Of a DNA stretch of 64,000 nucleotides, positions 16,733 through 26,783 are shown piece by piece. The notes below the pieces were generated by a model. It did not search any database and was not told the DNA's origin. It saw nothing but the letters and a program-made list of their open reading frames with translations. This DNA comes from an uncultured Bacteroidales bacterium (lineage in GTDB: Bacteria > Bacteroidota > Bacteroidia > Bacteroidales > F082): NCBI GenBank assembly GCA_947303085.1, contig CAMYXP010000006.1, forward strand, positions 97,893 to 161,892, written 5' to 3'. Both the position numbers and the translations under genes were made by a program. Position 1 is the stretch's first letter. Every line of letters starts with the position of its first letter.

Positions 16733-18092
16733 GAGCGTTTTACTCCTGCTTTTAGCCTTGCTATGCCCGGTTCTCATGCTCGGACAAAACATCTCCGTCA
16801 CTGGCAAGACCAACCGCCCGAACGCTCTGGTGCGACTGCTCACCTACGATGAGATGCTGACATGTCATCAAACGAAAGTGGCTGAGACTCACTCGGATAA
16901 AGACGGAAAATTCACTCTGAAAGCTGAGATAAAAGAGATAACACCGGCACAAATCGCCATCAATCTGGATCGCGTCGACATCATACTCAGGCCGAACGGA
17001 AAATATGATTTGGAAATATTGATTCCTGAGCGTAATGACGACGAATCGTATTTTGAGAAACAACTTCCGACAATAAAAATCAACTCGGCCGACGACGGAG
17101 GCTTGTATTCGCAATGCGTTGCAGCTGAACGACTTATCGATAATTTCATTTACGAAAACTTTAACAACATCTATCGATTCGGTCAAATATCGCTTTTGGA
17201 TACGCTTGATAATCAATTACATAGAAGTTTGGGCGAAATTAAATCGAATTATGTTAAAAACCTGATAAAATATCGCACTGCGGCAGTCGAGATGGCTGTT
17301 AATAATGAAAAAACCATCAAAAAATACTTTGATAATCAAGAGGTTCAGTATTCGTTGCCGGCTTACATGGATGTTTTTATCGAGCTTTTCAACGGATATC
17401 TCAACAGGCGGTATTTCAATTCCTCCAGTCTGCGAAATGAGTTTTACTCGGGCTATGACAAATTCATGACATATCTGAAAAAGAATGACTTTTTGTCACG
17501 AAACCAGCAGCTGGGCGAGATTATCGTGATGATTGAATTAAGAAGATTTTATTATGAAAATAAATTCGATAAAAATACGATTTTAGACTATATCGAGAAG
17601 ATTAAAATTAATTCTAAATATCTGAAAAACAAGCTTATAGCTCAAAATTTGCTTACTCAGATGACCGATTTGTCGTACGACTCGCAAGCACCGTCATTTT
17701 CATTGAAAGATAAGAATGGAAATGTTGTTAAACTCTCTGATTATCAAGATGATATGGTGCTTCTTCAGTTTGTCGACCGTTATTCGCAAATCAACGAGCA
17801 TGAGTTTTTGACATTGAAAGAGCTTCAAAAACAGTGGAACGACACCATTCATGTGGTCACGATAGCTACCAAAGAGGTGTTTGATAATTATATTCAACTA
17901 TTTGATAAACAAGGATTTAAGTGGCAATTGTTGAACTTAGGCGACAACATTCTTATGCTTGAGGATTATCATGTGAAAACATATCCCGCGTATGTCATTT
18001 TGAAGCGCAAAAACAGGGTCGGAATGGCTCCTGCGCCGTCGCCCGACCATTATCTCGATTATCATGTGAGAAGAATTAGTAAATATTTGTAA
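16722..18092 (+). CDS. Exported thioredoxin/TlpA-fold protein without active-site cysteines
   Basis: A 456-aa protein with a Sec signal peptide (MKNKSVLLLLLALLCPVLMLGQ). Residues 22-110 form a beta-rich domain like the DUF4369-type N-terminus of Bacteroidota TlpA proteins; 110-310 is helical; 315-456 is a peroxiredoxin/TlpA-like fold (APSFSLKDKNGNVVKLSDYQDDMVLLQF, later KTYPAYVILKR with the cis-proline). Where TlpA has WCxxC this protein reads FVDRYSQINEH, so the redox centre is gone. It may be a structural or binding protein of the envelope. It is translationally coupled to coaD. Confidence 0.75.
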   Translation: MKNKSVLLLLLALLCPVLMLGQNISVTGKTNRPNALVRLLTYDEMLTCHQTKVAETHSDKDGKFTLKAEIKEITPAQIAINLDRVDIILRPNGKYDLEILIPERNDDESYFEKQLPTIKINSADDGGLYSQCVAAERLIDNFIYENFNNIYRFGQISLLDTLDNQLHRSLGEIKSNYVKNLIKYRTAAVEMAVNNEKTIKKYFDNQEVQYSLPAYMDVFIELFNGYLNRRYFNSSSLRNEFYSGYDKFMTYLKKNDFLSRNQQLGEIIVMIELRRFYYENKFDKNTILDYIEKIKINSKYLKNKLIAQNLLTQMTDLSYDSQAPSFSLKDKNGNVVKLSDYQDDMVLLQFVDRYSQINEHEFLTLKELQKQWNDTIHVVTIATKEVFDNYIQLFDKQGFKWQLLNLGDNILMLEDYHVKTYPAYVILKRKNRVGMAPAPSPDHYLDYHVRRISKYL

Positions 18093-18100
18093 AATTTTAT

Positions 18101-18108
18101 TATTTTTG
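18101..18108 (+). promoter_or_regulatory. -7 box of secA
   Basis: TATTTTTG, an exact TAnnTTTG, 59 bases before the secA ATG, giving a leader of roughly 50 nt. Confidence 0.65.
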
Positions 18109-18167
18109 CATAGTTTTTGATAAGTGTATATTGGAGAATTGTATTTAAGAACAAATAAAATTTAAAT

Positions 18168-21100
18168 ATGGGATTTTTAGATAAGATTTTTGGTAATAAA
18201 TCGACTCGCGACAACCGCGCATTGCAGCCGTTGTTGCAGAAAACGCTTGATGCTTACGAGAAAATTAAGGATTTGGACATCGACAGCCTTCGTCATAAGA
18301 CTGTTGAGTTTAAGGAATATATTCAGAACCATATCGCCGCCGAGGAGGCAAAAATCGCTGAGTTGAAAGCCAGTGTCGACAATAATCCTGACATGGATTT
18401 GGAGGATAAAAACGATATTTATCAGCAGGTCGACAAGCTCGAGAAGCATGTTCTCGAAAAGATTGAAGAGGCTTTGAACGATATTCTTCCTGAGGCTTTC
18501 GCCGTGATGAAAGAAACGGCAAAACGTTTCAAGGAGAATGAAGTTGTGGAGGCTACCGCCACCGATTTGGACCGTGAGTTGGCTGCAAAATATGAGCATA
18601 TCAACATCGAGGGCGACAAGGTGCGTTATAATAACAGCTGGATGGCTGGCGGTAACATGCTGAAATGGGATATGGTGCATTACAACTGCCAGATTATAGG
18701 CGGTATTGTGCTGCATCAGGGAAAGATTGCTGAGATGGCGACTGGTGAAGGTAAGACCCTCGTGGCGACCTTGCCTGTATACCTCAACGCTCTGGCCGGC
18801 CGTGGCGTGCACGTCGTGACCGTCAACGATTACTTGGCAAAACGTGACTCGGAGTGGATGGGAACCCTGTATAACTTCCTTGGCTTGACATGCGACTGCA
18901 TCGACAAACACGAGCCTAACTCGGCAGAACGTCGCGCGGCTTATAACTCCGACATCACCTACGGAACCAACAACGAGTTCGGTTTCGACTACCTCCGTGA
19001 CAACATGACGGGCAACCCCGACGAGCTGGTGCAGCGCAAACATCACTATGCCATCGTCGACGAGGTCGACTCCGTGTTGATCGACGACGCTCGTACACCT
19101 TTGATCATCAGCGGTCCTACACCACGTGGCGGCGACCAGGAGTTTATGCAGCTTAAGCCGGACGTGGTGAACCTCTACGAGGCTCAGAAACGTCTTGTCA
19201 CTCAATGTCTTGCCGAGGCAAAGAAGATTTTGACCAACCCTGACGCCACCGAGGAGGAGAAGTCGCACGGCGCCGACCAGCTGTTCCGCGCGTTCCACGG
19301 ACTGCCGAAGAACAACGCCCTCATCAAATTCCTCTCGGAAGAAGGCATGAAGTCGTTGCTGCTCAAGACCGAAGGCTTCTACATGCAGGAACAGAGCAAG
19401 AACATGCACTTCATCGACGACGAGCTTTATTTCGTCATCGACGAGAAACAGAATACCGTGGTTCTTACCGATAAAGGTACCGAACAGCTGGCGAAAGCAT
19501 ACAACGACCCGACGTTCTTCATCATCCCTGACGTGGGTTCAGAGATAGCTGAACTTGAGAAGATGAATCTCAGCGATGAAGAGAAAGTGCTGAAGAAGAC
19601 AGAGATTCTGCGCGTGTTCTCAGAGAAATCGGATCGTTTGCACACTGTGCTTCAGCTGCTTAAGGCATACACTTTGTTTGAGAAAGACGTCGACTACGTC
19701 ATAATCGACAACAAAGTTAAGATTGTCGACGAGCAGACAGGTCGTATCATGGAAGGCCGCCGTTGGTCAGACGGTCTGCACCAGGCAGTGGAGGCCAAGG
19801 AAAACGTCGACGTCGAGGCGGCGACGCAGACCTACGCCACCATCACGCTGCAGAACTACTTCCGTATGTATCACAAGCTCGCCGGTATGACAGGTACCGC
19901 TGAGACTGAGGCAGGTGAGTTCTGGAACATATACAAACTCGATGTGGTCGTCATTCCGACTAACAAACCTATCGCGCGTGACGATCGTGAGGACCTGATT
20001 TACAAGACAAAACGTGAGAAATATAACGCTGTTATCGAACAGATAGAAGAACTCGTTCATGAAGGCAGACCGGTTCTGGTCGGTACTACCTCGGTCGAGA
20101 TTTCCGAGTTGCTGAGCCGTATGCTGACACGTAAAAACATCAAACACAACGTGTTGAACGCTAAGTTGCACTTCAAAGAGGCTCAGATCGTGAAAGACGC
20201 CGGTGTCGCGGGCACTGTGACCATAGCTACCAACATGGCTGGTCGTGGTACCGATATCAAGTTGGGACCTGGCGTGAAAGACGCAGGCGGTCTTGCCATC
20301 ATAGGCACGGAACGTCATGAGTCACGTCGTGTCGACCGCCAGCTGCGTGGTCGTGCCGGTCGTCAAGGTGACCCGGGAAGCTCACAGTTCTTCGTCTCAT
20401 TGGAAGACGACCTCATGCGTTTGTTTGGTTCAGAACGCATTGTGGGCATTATGGACCGTATGGGCTTGGAGGAAGGCGAGGTGATTCAGCATTCGATGCT
20501 TACCAAGCAGATTGAGAAGGCACAGAAGAAGGTCGAGGAGAACCACTTCGGAGTGCGTAAACACCTCTTGGAATACGACGACGTGATGAACTCACAACGT
20601 GAGGCTATCTACGAGAAACGCCGTCATGCCTTGTTCGGCGAGCGTTTGCAGATCGACATCAACAACATGATGTACGACCTCGGCGAGGCTCTTATTGAGC
20701 AAAGCAAGGATAACGACGATTACGAAGGTCTGAAGTTCGATGTTTTGTCGAACATGGGTATCGACCTGCCATTCGATGAAGATGAATTCAAACATGGCAA
20801 AATCGACAACCTCGCCGATAAATTGTTCGATAAGGCACTTGAGTCATATAACAAGAAGACACAGATTGTTGGCGAGAAAACTCTGCCGGTAATCAAGGAG
20901 ATATACGAGAAACGACCGGGATACACCAACATTCTCATCCCGTTCACCGATGGAAAGAAAGGTATGAATGTGGTCGTGAACATCGAGAAAGCTGTGCAGA
21001 ACGGCGCCCGCGAGATTTCGTTGTCGCTCGAGAAGAGCATCACGCTCGGCATGATCGACAACGCTTGGAAAGAGCATCTCCGTGAACTTGACGACTTGAA

Positions 21101-21458
21101 ACAGTCGGTGCAGAACGCTCACTACGAGCAGAAAGACCCGTTGCTTATTTACAAACTCGAGTCGTTCAACCTCTTTAAGGATATGATTCTGAGAATCAAC
21201 CGCGACGTCATCTCATTCTTGATGAAATCGAGTCTGCCTGAACAGAATCAGGGTGATATCAAGGAGCATCGCGCTAAGGCTATCGACAGAAGCAAACTCA
21301 AAGAGCAGCGTACCGACCTGTTGTCGCAGGCACACAGCAACACCCAGGAAAATCAGGTGACACAGCCTATCCATGTGGAGAAGAAAGTCGGAAGAAACGA
21401 CCCGTGTCCATGCGGCTCAGGAAAGAAATATAAGAATTGCCACGGCAGAATGGAATAA
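18168..21458 (+). CDS. secA: Preprotein translocase ATPase SecA
   Basis: A 1096-aa motor of the Sec export pathway. Walker A is ATGEGKT (191-197), the DEAD-type Walker B is [19 protein letters not shown], and motif VI is [14 protein letters not shown]. The C-terminus ends in a zinc-binding SecB-type tail, [18 protein letters not shown]. It is longer than E. coli SecA (901 aa) because of inserts in the N-terminal region (about 60-110) and around 350-420, as is usual for Bacteroidota. Two exported patatin-barrel proteins follow 32 bases after the stop and depend on this pathway. Confidence 0.97.
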   Translation: MGFLDKIFGNKSTRDNRALQPLLQKTLDAYEKIKDLDIDSLRHKTVEFKEYIQNHIAAEEAKIAELKASVDNNPDMDLEDKNDIYQQVDKLEKHVLEKIEEALNDILPEAFAVMKETAKRFKENEVVEATATDLDRELAAKYEHINIEGDKVRYNNSWMAGGNMLKWDMVHYNCQIIGGIVLHQGKIAEMATGEGKTLVATLPVYLNALAGRGVHVVTVNDYLAKRDSEWMGTLYNFLGLTCDCIDKHEPNSAERRAAYNSDITYGTNNEFGFDYLRDNMTGNPDELVQRKHHYAIVDEVDSVLIDDARTPLIISGPTPRGGDQEFMQLKPDVVNLYEAQKRLVTQCLAEAKKILTNPDATEEEKSHGADQLFRAFHGLPKNNALIKFLSEEGMKSLLLKTEGFYMQEQSKNMHFIDDELYFVIDEKQNTVVLTDKGTEQLAKAYNDPTFFIIPDVGSEIAELEKMNLSDEEKVLKKTEILRVFSEKSDRLHTVLQLLKAYTLFEKDVDYVIIDNKVKIVDEQTGRIMEGRRWSDGLHQAVEAKENVDVEAATQTYATITLQNYFRMYHKLAGMTGTAETEAGEFWNIYKLDVVVIPTNKPIARDDREDLIYKTKREKYNAVIEQIEELVHEGRPVLVGTTSVEISELLSRMLTRKNIKHNVLNAKLHFKEAQIVKDAGVAGTVTIATNMAGRGTDIKLGPGVKDAGGLAIIGTERHESRRVDRQLRGRAGRQGDPGSSQFFVSLEDDLMRLFGSERIVGIMDRMGLEEGEVIQHSMLTKQIEKAQKKVEENHFGVRKHLLEYDDVMNSQREAIYEKRRHALFGERLQIDINNMMYDLGEALIEQSKDNDDYEGLKFDVLSNMGIDLPFDEDEFKHGKIDNLADKLFDKALESYNKKTQIVGEKTLPVIKEIYEKRPGYTNILIPFTDGKKGMNVVVNIEKAVQNGAREISLSLEKSITLGMIDNAWKEHLRELDDLKQSVQNAHYEQKDPLLIYKLESFNLFKDMILRINRDVISFLMKSSLPEQNQGDIKEHRAKAIDRSKLKEQRTDLLSQAHSNTQENQVTQPIHVEKKVGRNDPCPCGSGKKYKNCHGRME

Positions 21459-21490
21459 TGTAAGGATGGACCGAGTCGTCCATATACAAA

Positions 21491-23785
21491 ATGAAGAGAT
21501 TAGTATTTTTAGTGTTTGGCATCGTTTTGATGTTTTCAGCAAAATCTCAAGATGCTGACAGCACTCAATTTGCTCCTCGTCGTCCGAAAGTCGGCGTGGT
21601 TCTAAGCGGCGGCGGAGCCAAAGGCTTTTCTCACATTGGGGCGCTGAAGGTTATCGAAGAAGCCGGAATACCTATTGATTATATCGGCGGCACCAGCATG
21701 GGTTCCATCGTGGGCGGCCTCTACGCTGTGGGTTACGATGTCCCGATGTTGGAGAGAATCACCGTGGAACAGAACTGGGACCGTATCTTGAAAGACGAGA
21801 TCCCGAGGAAGTTCCTCCCGCTCGAAAAACGTCTGAACGAACGGCATTATCTGATGACTTTCCCTTATAAAAACGGACGGCTGAAGGTTAAACGATCGTT
21901 TGCCGACGGCGTTTACGTGAACATGCTTCTCACGCGTCTGACAATGCCGGCGTATCAAAAGCGTGAATTCGATGAGCTGCCGATACCGTTTTTATGCATT
22001 GGAACCGATATGATTTCGTCGGATGCCATCGAATTCCGAAGCGGCTCATTGGCACAGGCCATACGTTCGAGCATGTCGATACCTTTCCTCTTCGAACCTA
22101 TTGATTATGATGGCAAACTGCTTTGCGACGGCGGACTGAAAAACAATTTCCCGGTACAAAACGTGCGCGATATGGGCGCCGATATCATTATTGGTGTCGA
22201 CCTCGAGATAACATCGTCGGATCCCAATCAGCTCGACAACTCGCTGAGGGTTCTCGAACGTCTTATCGCGGTGGTGGCTCAGGACGAAAGCAACCGCGCG
22301 AGAAAAGACTGCGATATCCTTATTTTGCCTGATGTCGGTAGCGTTAATATGCTGTCGTTCAATGACTTCGGACCTATCTTGGAGAGCGGTGAGGTTGCGG
22401 CTCGAGAGAAATATCCTGAACTGAAAAAACTAGCCGACTCATTGCAGGCTATTGAGCCGTTCGAGGTGCAACGCTTTCATACTCAACCGATTGACTCTAT
22501 TTATGTGACGGATATCGCTGTGGTGGGCGTCGACGAACGCGACCAGGAAATCATCCGATCGGAATTCGGCGGCGAATTCCCGAGGGCTATGTCATTTGAA
22601 GAGATTGAGACGATAGTCGTGAAGATTTATTCCCAAGGATATTACTCCAATGTGTGGTACGAACTTGTCGACACTCCTGAAGGCAATATCTTGAGATTCC
22701 ATTGTAAAAACAAGACTTCGCTCACATTCTCGGTAGGCGCTCATTACGACAACGACTACGGCATCGGGGTGCTGCTTAACATGTCGGCGAAAACCAAGCA
22801 TTTCTTATATAATGTTGACCTCAACGTTGCTGATAATCCATATTTTAGAGCCAGGATATCGTATCGCTACTCCAAGATGTGGAGCGGTAACGCTGAGATT
22901 ATGGCAATGAACCTGAAAGCTAATTTGTATTATCCGTCAGGTTCTATCGGCGGTGTGTTGAGGTTTCAGCAAAATGCCCTGGATTTGTATCTGCAGCTGG
23001 TTCCGTCGGTGACTCAATCTGTTAGATTGGGATTCAATGCGAATTATACCATGTTGAAGGATATGTTGTATTATGAGTTTGATGACGAAGACACTTATAA
23101 ACATGAGTTTTGGCCGCGATTCTATCTGCATTATTTCTTCAACAATCAGGATCATTTCGATTATCCGCGTCAAGGATGGAATGTCAATTTTATTGCCAAA
23201 TGCATCATGTACGACGGGGTGTTTAGCTCAAGTGAATTGCAGCCTATGTTCACCGTGCAGGCCGATGTCAACAAATCGTTCCCTGTAGGAAATCGTCATG
23301 CTTTTAGGATTGGTGCTGTCGGAGCCTCATCGCTTGGCGATATGAAGCTCATAAACACAACTATAATGTATGATAAACCTGTAATTAACTATAACGATAT
23401 GTTTTTCATTGGCGGACAGTCGAAGATGAGATATGTCGATAATTACATGAGCTTCACCGGACTTCCGTTTATGTCGATTTATACCCAACACGCGGCTTTC
23501 GCCAAGACCGCATGGCAATGGAATTTCTACAAGAATTTCTATGGAATTGTCAGCTGTGACGCGGGATATTTCAGAAATCTGCTCACGATGGAGGATATCG
23601 ACGACTTGATTGCTGAAATTTTGGGCGATGGCTATAAAAACTGGTTTGTCCCTGATAAATATGTCATGGGTGCCGGTTTGACCTTGGGTTACAAAACGAT
23701 GCTTGGACCTATCGAAATTGAAGTTTCGAAGTCTAATATCATCGACTCATGGGTTTTGTTCGTTAATTTTGGATTCTGGTTTTAA
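21491..23785 (+). CDS. Patatin-like phospholipase with C-terminal outer-membrane barrel (type Vd-like), copy 1
   Basis: A 764-aa protein: signal peptide (1-19), patatin domain (about 33-330) with oxyanion hole GGGAKGF (40-46), nucleophile motif GTSMG (Ser69) and the dyad Asp213 in DGGLKNN; then a POTRA-like segment (about 345-420, beginning VTDIAVVGVDERD); then a 16-strand-like barrel of the Omp85 class ending in an aromatic residue (FVNFGFWF). The catalytic dyad is intact. The plan matches type Vd autotransporters such as PlpD and FplA (known family). The neighbouring gene is a paralogue of the same architecture. Confidence 0.88.
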   Translation: MKRLVFLVFGIVLMFSAKSQDADSTQFAPRRPKVGVVLSGGGAKGFSHIGALKVIEEAGIPIDYIGGTSMGSIVGGLYAVGYDVPMLERITVEQNWDRILKDEIPRKFLPLEKRLNERHYLMTFPYKNGRLKVKRSFADGVYVNMLLTRLTMPAYQKREFDELPIPFLCIGTDMISSDAIEFRSGSLAQAIRSSMSIPFLFEPIDYDGKLLCDGGLKNNFPVQNVRDMGADIIIGVDLEITSSDPNQLDNSLRVLERLIAVVAQDESNRARKDCDILILPDVGSVNMLSFNDFGPILESGEVAAREKYPELKKLADSLQAIEPFEVQRFHTQPIDSIYVTDIAVVGVDERDQEIIRSEFGGEFPRAMSFEEIETIVVKIYSQGYYSNVWYELVDTPEGNILRFHCKNKTSLTFSVGAHYDNDYGIGVLLNMSAKTKHFLYNVDLNVADNPYFRARISYRYSKMWSGNAEIMAMNLKANLYYPSGSIGGVLRFQQNALDLYLQLVPSVTQSVRLGFNANYTMLKDMLYYEFDDEDTYKHEFWPRFYLHYFFNNQDHFDYPRQGWNVNFIAKCIMYDGVFSSSELQPMFTVQADVNKSFPVGNRHAFRIGAVGASSLGDMKLINTTIMYDKPVINYNDMFFIGGQSKMRYVDNYMSFTGLPFMSIYTQHAAFAKTAWQWNFYKNFYGIVSCDAGYFRNLLTMEDIDDLIAEILGDGYKNWFVPDKYVMGAGLTLGYKTMLGPIEIEVSKSNIIDSWVLFVNFGFWF

Positions 23786-23795
23786 TTGATTGATA

Positions 23796-26045
23796 ATGAA
23801 TAAGTTCTGCGGAAATATCAAAGCTTTTGCCCTGATGGTTCTCATCTGCATGTTCTTTTTTGACGTCAACGCACAGGATACAGTGGTAAAACCACATAAA
23901 AAACGTCCGACAGTAGGTGTGGTGCTTTGCGGTGGCGGTGCGAAAGGATTTGCTGAGATACGAGTACTGAAAGCTATTGACGAGGCTGGCGTTCCTATTG
24001 ATTTTATCGGCGGAACAAGCATCGGATCAATCATGGGTTCGCTTTATGCTGTGGGTTACGACCCCGACATGATGGAGGAGATTGTGTGCGCACAGGATTG
24101 GAACACAATGATTTATGACAAGATTCCGAAAAGCATGATGCCTATCGAGCAAAAGATGAACGACAGAACTTATCTCGCTACATTCCCGGTGAAAAACGGC
24201 AAAATCAAGGTGAAACCGTCGCTGGTGGAAGGTGTTTATGTGAATCTTATGCTGTCGAAACTGATGCTTCCGGCTTACGAAGTGTACGATTACAACAAGT
24301 TGTCGGTGCCGTTTTATTGCATAGCCACCGATGTCGAGAAAACCGCGCAATATGAGATGAACAAAGGCAACTTGGCACGTTCGGTGCGAGCCAGCATGTC
24401 GATACCGTTCTTCTTCAAGCCGGTGAATATCGACGGAAAAGTGTTTGTCGACGGCGGTGTTATCAACAATTTCCCGGTAAGAAACATGAAGGCGCGCGGC
24501 GCTGATATTATAATAGGTGTCGACATAGAGAACTCCAATGTCAAGATGACGGAGGTCGACAACACCTTCGGCCTTGTTGAAAATATGATGAACGTGCTTT
24601 CGCTCGAGGAGAGCAGATACGCTAGAGAGAACTGCGACATCTACATCAAACCCGACCTTCACGGACGCGGCATCATGGCTTTCAACGAATATGACTCTAT
24701 TTTACAGTTCGGCGGCGACGCGGCACGCGAGGTGTTTCCTAAGCTGAAACGGCTCGCCGACTCGTTGCAGGCCATTGAGCCTTTTGAGATAAAACGTCCT
24801 CATGTGCAACCCGTTGATAGTATCTATGTTGCTGATATTCAGATAGATGGAGTCCCGAAAGAACACGGTGGCGGCTTGGTGAAGGAGTTTTCAAGCACGT
24901 TCCCGAAGAAGATGTCGCTGGCATATATCGACGATGTCATCGTTAAGCTAAGCGCATCGGGCTATTACGAAGATTTGTGGTATGAGATTAAAGATGCAGG
25001 CGACGTGGAAGGAGTGTCACTCGTGCTGCATTGCAAGGAACGTGACGACAAGTCGATGTCATTGTGTATCCACTATGACAACAACTACGGCATCGGCGCT
25101 TTGGTGAACTTCACCATGAAAAACCTCTGGAAAAACCTGAACCGTTCGACCTTGAGCATGGATATCAATATCGCTGAAAACCCATATTTGAAAGTCGATT
25201 TCAACAAACGAAACGGAAAATATTTCAGGTTCGGAGCCAATTTGAGCGTCATCTCATTGAATATGGCAAGATATTACGATTCGAATATCATCAGCTCTTA
25301 CAGTATCCAGGACAACCATTTTGACATCTATACCCAGTTTGTCTTGACGCAGACGCAGCAACTCCGGCTGGGTGCCGTCGCCGATTATGTCCACATGCGT
25401 GACTTCGTGGGCGAGAACAGCCTCAAGGGGTCTTACAGCCTTTATTCTTATATTTACCTTAACTATTACTATGATAATGAAGACGTTCCGGCATTTGCCC
25501 GACGGGGCTGGAAGGTGAATATGACAGGTAAATATGTGTTTTTTGAAGGAACAAATGAAGATGGTGTAATGAATGATGCCGGCATCCAAAATTCGTTCAT
25601 ATTCCATGGAAATGTCGTGAAATCAATTCCGATAGGTCGTAAAAACACCTTGAAATTTGGCTCTGAAGTGGGCTATAAGATTGGTACTGAGGAAGTTCCG
25701 CTGTTCTACCAGTTCTTTGTGGGCGGACAGTCGAAGATGAGATATTTCGACAACATTGTTGCGTTTACAGGTTTTAATTTCATCGAGCAAATCGTCGACC
25801 AGATTGTGGTGGGGAAGATGGCTTGGCAGTGGAATTTCTATAAAAATCTGTACAGCACCGTCAATTTTGACTGCGGATATATGAGCGATGTTTACGACGA
25901 ATGGTTCAATTCCACCAGTTTCGTTGCCGGCGCTGGTCTGACGCTCGGTGTCGACACGGTGATTGGTCCTGTGGAGGTTAGCGTGATGGGTTCCAACACC
26001 AACTCCAATCCTGTCGGATTTATCAACGTTGGATTCTGGTTCTAG
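23796..26045 (+). CDS. Patatin-like phospholipase with C-terminal outer-membrane barrel (type Vd-like), copy 2
   Basis: A 749-aa paralogue of the preceding protein with the same order: signal peptide (about 1-27), patatin domain, POTRA-like segment and barrel ending in NVGFWF. The nucleophile is Ser75 in GTSIG and the dyad Asp219 in DGGVINN. It differs at the oxyanion region, where GGGAKGFAEIRVL replaces the usual GGGAKGFxHIGVL, so His and Gly are lost. Shared blocks such as ADSLQAIEPFE and FVGGQSKMRY show a tandem duplication. The start is ATG 23796, 10 bases after copy 1. Confidence 0.87.
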   Translation: MNKFCGNIKAFALMVLICMFFFDVNAQDTVVKPHKKRPTVGVVLCGGGAKGFAEIRVLKAIDEAGVPIDFIGGTSIGSIMGSLYAVGYDPDMMEEIVCAQDWNTMIYDKIPKSMMPIEQKMNDRTYLATFPVKNGKIKVKPSLVEGVYVNLMLSKLMLPAYEVYDYNKLSVPFYCIATDVEKTAQYEMNKGNLARSVRASMSIPFFFKPVNIDGKVFVDGGVINNFPVRNMKARGADIIIGVDIENSNVKMTEVDNTFGLVENMMNVLSLEESRYARENCDIYIKPDLHGRGIMAFNEYDSILQFGGDAAREVFPKLKRLADSLQAIEPFEIKRPHVQPVDSIYVADIQIDGVPKEHGGGLVKEFSSTFPKKMSLAYIDDVIVKLSASGYYEDLWYEIKDAGDVEGVSLVLHCKERDDKSMSLCIHYDNNYGIGALVNFTMKNLWKNLNRSTLSMDINIAENPYLKVDFNKRNGKYFRFGANLSVISLNMARYYDSNIISSYSIQDNHFDIYTQFVLTQTQQLRLGAVADYVHMRDFVGENSLKGSYSLYSYIYLNYYYDNEDVPAFARRGWKVNMTGKYVFFEGTNEDGVMNDAGIQNSFIFHGNVVKSIPIGRKNTLKFGSEVGYKIGTEEVPLFYQFFVGGQSKMRYFDNIVAFTGFNFIEQIVDQIVVGKMAWQWNFYKNLYSTVNFDCGYMSDVYDEWFNSTSFVAGAGLTLGVDTVIGPVEVSVMGSNTNSNPVGFINVGFWF

Positions 26046-26075
26046 TTTTAATTTTGAATTTTAAATTTTAAATAT
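26046..26075 (+). repeat. C-free leader between the patatin gene and pyrH
   Basis: Thirty bases made only of T, A and one G (repeated TTTTAAATTTTAAA-like units), running from the patatin stop to the pyrH ATG. It has the same character as the C-free tracts at 5914, 13171, 14801 and 51051. Confidence 0.6.
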
Positions 26076-26783
26076 ATGAAATACAAAAGAGTGTTACTTA
26101 AGCTTAGCGGTGAAGCTTTGATGGGAAATCAACAGTATGGCATTGATCCTAAGAGACTTAACGATTACGCTGAAGAGATTGCGGCGGCAGTGAAAGGAGG
26201 TGCGCAGATCGCTATCGTCATCGGAGGCGGCAACATCTTCCGCGGCCTTCAAGGTGCCAGCAAAGGCATGGACCGCATTCAGGGCGACTACATGGGCATG
26301 CTCGCCACCGTCATCAACAGCATGGCAATACAGTCGACACTGCAAGCCAAAGGCGTGAAAGCCGCTTTGTTGTCAGGACTTTACATCGACCGCATCGCCG
26401 ACTCCATGAGCTCGGCCAAGGCTATCAAACTGCTTGAAGAAGGCTACGTCGTCGTCATAGGTGGCGGCACAGGCAACCCGTTCTTCACGACCGACACTGG
26501 CTCCGCACTGCGTGCCGTCGAGATCAAAGCCGACATCATCCTAAAAGGCACCCGTGTCGATGGCATCTACACAGCCGACCCGGAGAAAGATCCGACCGCA
26601 ACGAAGTATGAATCAATTACTTACGACGAGGCATACAACAAAAACCTCAAGGTGATGGACCTCACAGCCTTCACCATGTGCAAGGAAAACAACATGCCGA
26701 TGCTCGTGTTTGACATGAACACTAAAGGCAACCTCACGAAAGTTTTGAACGGAGAAAAAATCGGCACTATAGTGACCAAATGA
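26076..26783 (+). CDS. pyrH: Uridylate kinase
   Basis: A 235-aa UMP kinase of the amino-acid-kinase fold that makes UDP. Marks are LLKLSGEALMG at the N-terminus, IVIGGGNIFRG, the VIGGGTGNPFFTTDT block and GTRVDGIYTADPEKDP. Length is normal. It is usually found with tsf and frr; tsf is absent here and a glycosyltransferase gene (ATGA overlap) sits between pyrH and frr. Confidence 0.96.
   Translation: MKYKRVLLKLSGEALMGNQQYGIDPKRLNDYAEEIAAAVKGGAQIAIVIGGGNIFRGLQGASKGMDRIQGDYMGMLATVINSMAIQSTLQAKGVKAALLSGLYIDRIADSMSSAKAIKLLEEGYVVVIGGGTGNPFFTTDTGSALRAVEIKADIILKGTRVDGIYTADPEKDPTATKYESITYDEAYNKNLKVMDLTAFTMCKENNMPMLVFDMNTKGNLTKVLNGEKIGTIVTK

Noticed and set aside
18177..19409. A 410-codon minus-strand frame
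   Set aside because: It is antisense to secA and arises from strong codon bias; no family resemblance.
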